Assembly: GCA_963768975.1 (NCBI GenBank)
Contig: CAVYKB010000012.1
Span: forward strand, 1 to 64,000
Direction: 5' to 3'
Source of the DNA: CADCTB01 sp963768975
Lineage (GTDB): Bacteria; Actinomycetota; Acidimicrobiia; Acidimicrobiales; AC-14
DNA: 64,000 nucleotides
Program-made: the position numbers and the translations under genes
Part shown: piece after piece, positions 60,549 to 64,000 of the stretch
Numbering within the stretch: position 1 is the stretch's first letter
How the letters are laid out: every line of letters starts with the position of its first letter
Notes under the pieces: model-generated
What the model was told of the DNA's origin: nothing
The model's database searches: none
The model's input: only the letters and a program-made list of their open reading frames with translations

Positions 60549-61655
60549 ATGACTGATCCCGCACTGCCTCAGGACGACGGCAACCCAGAGACCCGCCGTT
60601 CGGGGCGGCTCCGCCAGGTCGTCCGGGTCATACTGTCTCTCGCCCTGGCTGGCGCCATCCTCGCCTACGTCCTCGGCTCGGCGGCCGACTTCTCCGAGGT
60701 CCGCTCCGCCATCTCGTCGATGACGGGACTGGAGCTCCTGACGCTCGGGCTCCTCGCCTGCTGGAACCTGGCCACCTACTGGATGGTCGTCGTGGCGGCC
60801 ACGCCCGGCCTGACCTACCCACAAGCCGCGGTGCTTGTGGAGTCGACGACGGCGGTGGCCAATGCCGTGCCCGGCGGGAGCGCGGTCGCCGTGGGGCTGA
60901 CCTACGGCATCCTCTCCTCCTGGGGGTTCTCCCGGTCGCGCAGCACCCTGTCGGTGATCGTCTCCGGCCTCTGGAACAACTTCGCCAAGCTGGGCCTGCC
61001 CGTGCTTTCCCTGGCCTTCTTGGCCATGCAGGGCGACCTCAACGGCCCCCGGGTGACCGCCGGCCTGTTCGGCATCGCCGCCCTGGTGGGCAGCGTCACC
61101 GTGTTCGCCCTCATGCTGCGGCGAGAGTCATTCGCCCGCCGGGCCGGCGACGGCGCTGCCGCATGGATCAGCCGCCTGCGCCGACGCCTGGGGAAGGGCC
61201 CCGTCGACGGGTGGGGCGACGCCACGGTCAAGTTCCGGAGCCGCACCATCGGCCTGGTGACCCACGCGTGGAAACGCCTCACCACCACCACGGTGGTGAG
61301 CCACCTGTCGCTCTTCGCCGTCCTGCTCATGGCGCTGCGCCACATCGGCGTCTCCAACGCCGACGTCCACTGGGCCGAGGTTCTGGCTGTGTTCGCGTTC
61401 GTCCGCTTGCTGACCGCCATCCCCATTACGCCCGGTGGGCTCGGGGTGGTGGAGCTGGGCCTGATCGCCGGCCTGACCACCGCCGGCGGCGACGAAGCCG
61501 AGGTGGTGGCCGGCGTGCTGATCTTCCGAGGCCTGACCTACCTGCTGCCCATCCCCCTGGGGCTGCTCACCTACCTCTTCTGGCGGCGGAACACCTCCTG
61601 GCGGGACTCGGCGCCGCCCCTCAGCCCGGCCCTGGCGCCGGCGGGCACCACCTGA
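60549..61655 (+). CDS. LPG-synthase-TM/UPF0104 flippase-like membrane protein
   Basis: A 368-residue membrane protein with about eight spans (LSLALAGAILAYVLGSAA, TLGLLACWNLATYWMVVVAA, and so on). The family pattern ESTTAVANAVPGGSAVAVGL then TYGILSSWGFSR, and AIPITPGGLGVVELGLIAGL, matches the LPG_synthase_TM domain without the soluble transferase domain. Relatives are thought to flip or present lipid-linked molecules. Its stop is shared with the next gene's start (TGATG), so it is co-translated with the PAP2 pair. Confidence 0.88.
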   Translation: MTDPALPQDDGNPETRRSGRLRQVVRVILSLALAGAILAYVLGSAADFSEVRSAISSMTGLELLTLGLLACWNLATYWMVVVAATPGLTYPQAAVLVESTTAVANAVPGGSAVAVGLTYGILSSWGFSRSRSTLSVIVSGLWNNFAKLGLPVLSLAFLAMQGDLNGPRVTAGLFGIAALVGSVTVFALMLRRESFARRAGDGAAAWISRLRRRLGKGPVDGWGDATVKFRSRTIGLVTHAWKRLTTTTVVSHLSLFAVLLMALRHIGVSNADVHWAEVLAVFAFVRLLTAIPITPGGLGVVELGLIAGLTTAGGDEAEVVAGVLIFRGLTYLLPIPLGLLTYLFWRRNTSWRDSAPPLSPALAPAGTT

Positions 61656-62332
61656 TGCTCCTGAACCACCGCCGGGCCCTGGGCCTGGTCGCCTGCACCG
61701 CCGTCCTCACCGTCGTCGTGTTCCTCGCGGTCGGGCCGGACCCGAACCGGGGTTTCGTGCAGGACGTCGACGACTGGTGGCTCGACGTGATGGTCAGCGC
61801 GCGGGTCGACTCACTCGTATGGGTGGCCAAGGCTCTGGCCTTCGCCGGCAGCGTCTGGCTGAACTGGCCCATCCGGGTGGTCGTTCTGGTGCTGCTCGCC
61901 GTGCGCCGGCGCTGGCTCCAGCTCAGCGCCTTCCTGCTGGCGCTGGCCACTTCCGAGCCGCTGATCGGCCTCCTCAAGGAGTTCTACGAGCGGCCGCGAC
62001 CGGTGGGCGGCCTGTACGCCATCCACAGCTTCTCATTCCCCTCCGGCCACGCCATCGCCGGCGCCGTCACCGCGGTGGGCATCGTGATCGTGCTCCTCCC
62101 GCCCGGGCCACGGCGGTGGCGCTGGGAGGTGCAGGCCGCCATCTTCGCCAGCCTCATGGCCCTGAGCCGGACGTATCTCGGTGTCCACTGGCTGTCCGAC
62201 GTCGTGGCCGGCACCCTGCTGGGCGTCACTCTCGCGGTCGGGTGGCCGGCGCTGCTCCAGGTGGTCCGGGAACGGCGGATGCGAGCGGGGTCGCCGGTCG
62301 TGCTCGCCGACGTGGCGCCGGAGGCGAACTGA
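61655..62332 (+). CDS. PAP2-family phosphatase (first copy)
   Basis: A 225-residue membrane phosphatase. The three catalytic motifs are complete: KEFYERPRP (K-x6-RP), PSGH, and SRTYLGVHWLSD (SR-x5-H-x3-D). Around them are six spans. Such enzymes remove phosphate from lipid phosphates such as undecaprenyl or polyprenyl pyrophosphate or phosphatidic acid. It is coupled to the flippase-like gene before and to a second PAP2 gene after. Confidence 0.92.
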   Translation: MLLNHRRALGLVACTAVLTVVVFLAVGPDPNRGFVQDVDDWWLDVMVSARVDSLVWVAKALAFAGSVWLNWPIRVVVLVLLAVRRRWLQLSAFLLALATSEPLIGLLKEFYERPRPVGGLYAIHSFSFPSGHAIAGAVTAVGIVIVLLPPGPRRWRWEVQAAIFASLMALSRTYLGVHWLSDVVAGTLLGVTLAVGWPALLQVVRERRMRAGSPVVLADVAPEAN

Positions 62333-63003
62333 TGCGCCACCGCCTCACCGCCGGCGCCGCCGTGCTCGCCGGGACTCTGCTGCCCCTGCGTCGCAACCGC
62401 ATCGGCCGGCGTGAAAAGACGGCCTTCCGGCTGCTGAACAACCTGCCCGACCCGCTGTACCGGCCGGTGTGGCCGGTCATGCAGCTCGGGGCCCTCGGCG
62501 CCGCTCCGGCCACCGCCGGCGTCGCCCTGGCTGTGGGGAACCGCCCGCTCGCCGGCCGCCTCCTGGCCGGCGGGACGGCGGCCTGGGCCCTGGCCAAGGT
62601 GGTGAAGCGGGTCGTCCGACGGGGCCGGCCGGTGGCGTTGCTGGCCGGCGTGCACACCCGCGGCCGGGAGGCCAGGGGAATGGGGTACCTGTCGGGTCAC
62701 GCCGCGGTGGCGGCAGCGCTGACCGCCGCGGCCTGGCCGGATCTCGGAACGGGAGGGAGGCGGGCGGCGGTGGCCGTGGCCTCGGTGGTCGGTATGTCGC
62801 GCGTTTACGTCGGGGCGCACCTGCCCCTCGACATCGCCGGCGGCGCCGCCCTCGGCCTGCTGGTCGACGGCGCCTGGGCACTCCGAAAGGCGGACCGGAG
62901 CGAGCACGCCGGCCGGGCCTGCCAGCCTCGCCGCAGCAAACCGCAGGCCCCTGCCGGAAGGCCCATGAGGGCCACCGGGCGCAGCGACCAGGAGGGACAG
63001 TGA
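62332..63003 (+). CDS. PAP2-family phosphatase (second copy)
   Basis: A 223-residue PAP2 protein. Motifs are KVVKRVVRRGRPV, YLSGHAAVA (Leu-Ser-Gly-His in place of PSGH) and SRVYVGAHLPLD. The C-terminal 40 residues are a basic, probably disordered tail. It diverges strongly from the first copy; both in one operon may act on different lipid phosphates of the same pathway. ATG at 62332 shares a base with the previous stop. Confidence 0.9.
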   Translation: MRHRLTAGAAVLAGTLLPLRRNRIGRREKTAFRLLNNLPDPLYRPVWPVMQLGALGAAPATAGVALAVGNRPLAGRLLAGGTAAWALAKVVKRVVRRGRPVALLAGVHTRGREARGMGYLSGHAAVAAALTAAAWPDLGTGGRRAAVAVASVVGMSRVYVGAHLPLDIAGGAALGLLVDGAWALRKADRSEHAGRACQPRRSKPQAPAGRPMRATGRSDQEGQ

Positions 63004-63008
63004 CCTGG

Positions 63009-63935
63009 TCAGGCCTTGCCCAGGCCACGCTGCGCCAGCCACGCCCGGGCCGCCTGCTCGGGGGTCTGGCCGTCGAGGTCCACCCGGCGGTTCAGGCCGA
63101 TGAGCTCGTCAGTGGTCAGCTGCCGGCTGACGGCGTTCACCGCCTCGCTGAGGGTGTCGCCCTCGCGCTCGAGCACGGCCTTGCGGACGACCGGCACCAC
63201 GTTCTCCGCCGGCTGCAGGCCCCGGTCGTCCTCCAGGATGACCAGCCCGCTGGCGTCGACGGCGGGGCTGGTGGTGAACACCAGGCCCACGTCGATCTCG
63301 TCGCCCTCCAGGGCCCCGATGGTGAGTGGCCCGCCGGCGTCGAGCGGCCGCACCTCCTGGAAGCTCAGACCGTAGACGGCGATGAGCCCGACCAGGCAGA
63401 AGCGGCGCTCGGGGCACTCCGGCGGGCCGCCGAACACCATGTCGTGGGACCACGACCGCAGGTCGCTGACCCGGGACAGCCCCAGGTGTTGCGCGGTCGA
63501 TCGGGTCACCGCCAGGGCGTTCTGGTTCTGGGCCGGAGCGGGGTCGAGGGTGATGACCCCCCGGGTGGAGAATGCGGCGCGGAGCAGGCCGTAGGTGGCC
63601 GCAGGGTCGGCGGTCGCCTGGCCAGCGGCCCGGTTGAGGAACTCGACGGCCGTGCCGCTGTACTCGGGCACGAAGTCGACAGCGCCCTGCTCGAGCGCCG
63701 GCTCGACCACTTCCCGCGACGCCAGGTCGAGCACCCGGCGCACGGTGATCCCCTTGGCCTCCATGGCCTGGGCGTAGAGCTCGGCCAGGATGCGGCTCTC
63801 GCTGAAACCGAAGGCGGCCACCGTGACGCCCCTGGTCGGGTCGCTCGGAGGGTCGGCGCCGCCGCACGCGGCGAGCACGACGGCGAAGGCGAGCAGCGGC
63901 ATGGCTAGTCGCCGGACGGGTCCCACCGGATCCAT
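63009..63935 (-). CDS. glycine betaine/osmoprotectant-binding lipoprotein
   Basis: A 308-residue OpuAC/ProX-type binding protein. The signal ends in a lipobox VLAAC with Cys24. The mature protein begins VTVAAFGFSESRILAELYAQ, then the DLASREVVEPALEQGAVDFV and PEYSGTAVEFL segments typical of choline/betaine receptors, and a C-terminal lobe with VGLVFTTSPAV and LILEDDRGLQPAENVVPVVR. Two cysteines (ECPERRFC) may form a disulfide. The permease and ATPase would be upstream, beyond the window end. It is convergent with the PAP2 operon. Confidence 0.92.
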   Translation of the reverse strand: MDPVGPVRRLAMPLLAFAVVLAACGGADPPSDPTRGVTVAAFGFSESRILAELYAQAMEAKGITVRRVLDLASREVVEPALEQGAVDFVPEYSGTAVEFLNRAAGQATADPAATYGLLRAAFSTRGVITLDPAPAQNQNALAVTRSTAQHLGLSRVSDLRSWSHDMVFGGPPECPERRFCLVGLIAVYGLSFQEVRPLDAGGPLTIGALEGDEIDVGLVFTTSPAVDASGLVILEDDRGLQPAENVVPVVRKAVLEREGDTLSEAVNAVSRQLTTDELIGLNRRVDLDGQTPEQAARAWLAQRGLGKA

Positions 63936-64000
63936 GGTCCCACCGCCGTCGACGCCCCGAGTGCCGCCCCCGCCCGACTCTGGCCGCCGGCGCCGCCGGC

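Noticed and set aside
1..64000. CRISPR array, prophage, insertion sequence or secretion-system genes
   Set aside because: No regularly spaced repeats, transposase, integrase or phage structural motifs could be found on either strand.

Overview
The window is GC-rich, gene-dense chromosomal DNA from an actinobacterium-like organism, possibly of the Acidimicrobiia/Thermoleophilia type. Evidence: many GTG/TTG starts, 4-nt start/stop overlaps, apparently leaderless promoters, a mycothiol-ligase-like cysteine ligase, a fused CtaD-CtaE oxidase with its CtaG, a SoxR of the actinobacterial kind and an ArsR-type regulator in front of merA. No ribosomal RNA, CRISPR array, insertion sequence or complete tRNA was seen. 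The species cannot be assigned from the sequence.

Layout. 0.2-6 kb: an accessory edge with an SGNH hydrolase, two toxin-antitoxin modules (a toxin-first pair with a frameshifted antitoxin, and a TacA/TacT-like pair), a 3' tRNA-Glu remnant, and an ArsR-regulated set of SRPBCC genes that includes a decayed copy. 6.4-12.9 kb: a tightly coupled nine-gene minus-strand locus (ECF sigma, anti-sigma, AhpD/CMD protein, radical SAM enzyme, PhnD/PhnE/PhnC-like ABC transporter, cytosolic histidine kinase, DoxX). 13.5-16.7 kb: membrane protein, decayed thioredoxin, merA and its ArsR regulator. 16.7-29.4 kb: BNR propeller protein, two paralogous peptide-binding lipoproteins, a fused OppDF ATPase, two permeases, a methyltransferase and an FmdE-like protein, all divergent from a LysR regulator followed by a second, paralogous methyltransferase. 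29.5-31.7 kb: an MMPL exporter.

31.8-40.4 kb: a sulfur/persulfide region. It holds a CstR-like sensor with its palindromic operator, a DUF2892 protein, rhodanese, a ferredoxin-NADP reductase-like flavoprotein, an ECF sigma/anti-sigma pair with a mirrored twin promoter, a persulfide dioxygenase-rhodanese fusion, DUF302, a CrtI-like flavoprotein and a TauE exporter. 40.4-43.9 kb: a deleted triosephosphate isomerase, a DUF899 protein, a nucleoside hydrolase, an FN3 relic and a GlsB/YeaQ membrane protein. 43.9-48.7 kb: a caa3-type cytochrome c oxidase operon (ctaC, fused ctaDE, a small membrane protein, ctaG). 48.7-53.8 kb: a decayed glycosyltransferase, an MshC/CysS-like ligase, a Nudix hydrolase, an aromatic monooxygenase, and a SoxR-controlled exported intradiol dioxygenase. 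54-63 kb: a GH2-like enzyme whose ends carry a repeated unknown domain, a 1010-residue putative glycosyltransferase, a flippase-like membrane protein and two PAP2 phosphatases, probably an envelope-glycan system. An osmoprotectant-binding lipoprotein closes the window.

The best candidates for undescribed systems are the nine-gene sigma/radical-SAM/transporter locus, the FmdE/methyltransferase/peptide-transporter locus, and the GH2-glycosyltransferase envelope cluster. Seven genes or gene relics in the window carry indels or internal deletions. Some of these may be sequencing or assembly errors rather than real decay, so read depth should be checked before calling them pseudogenes.
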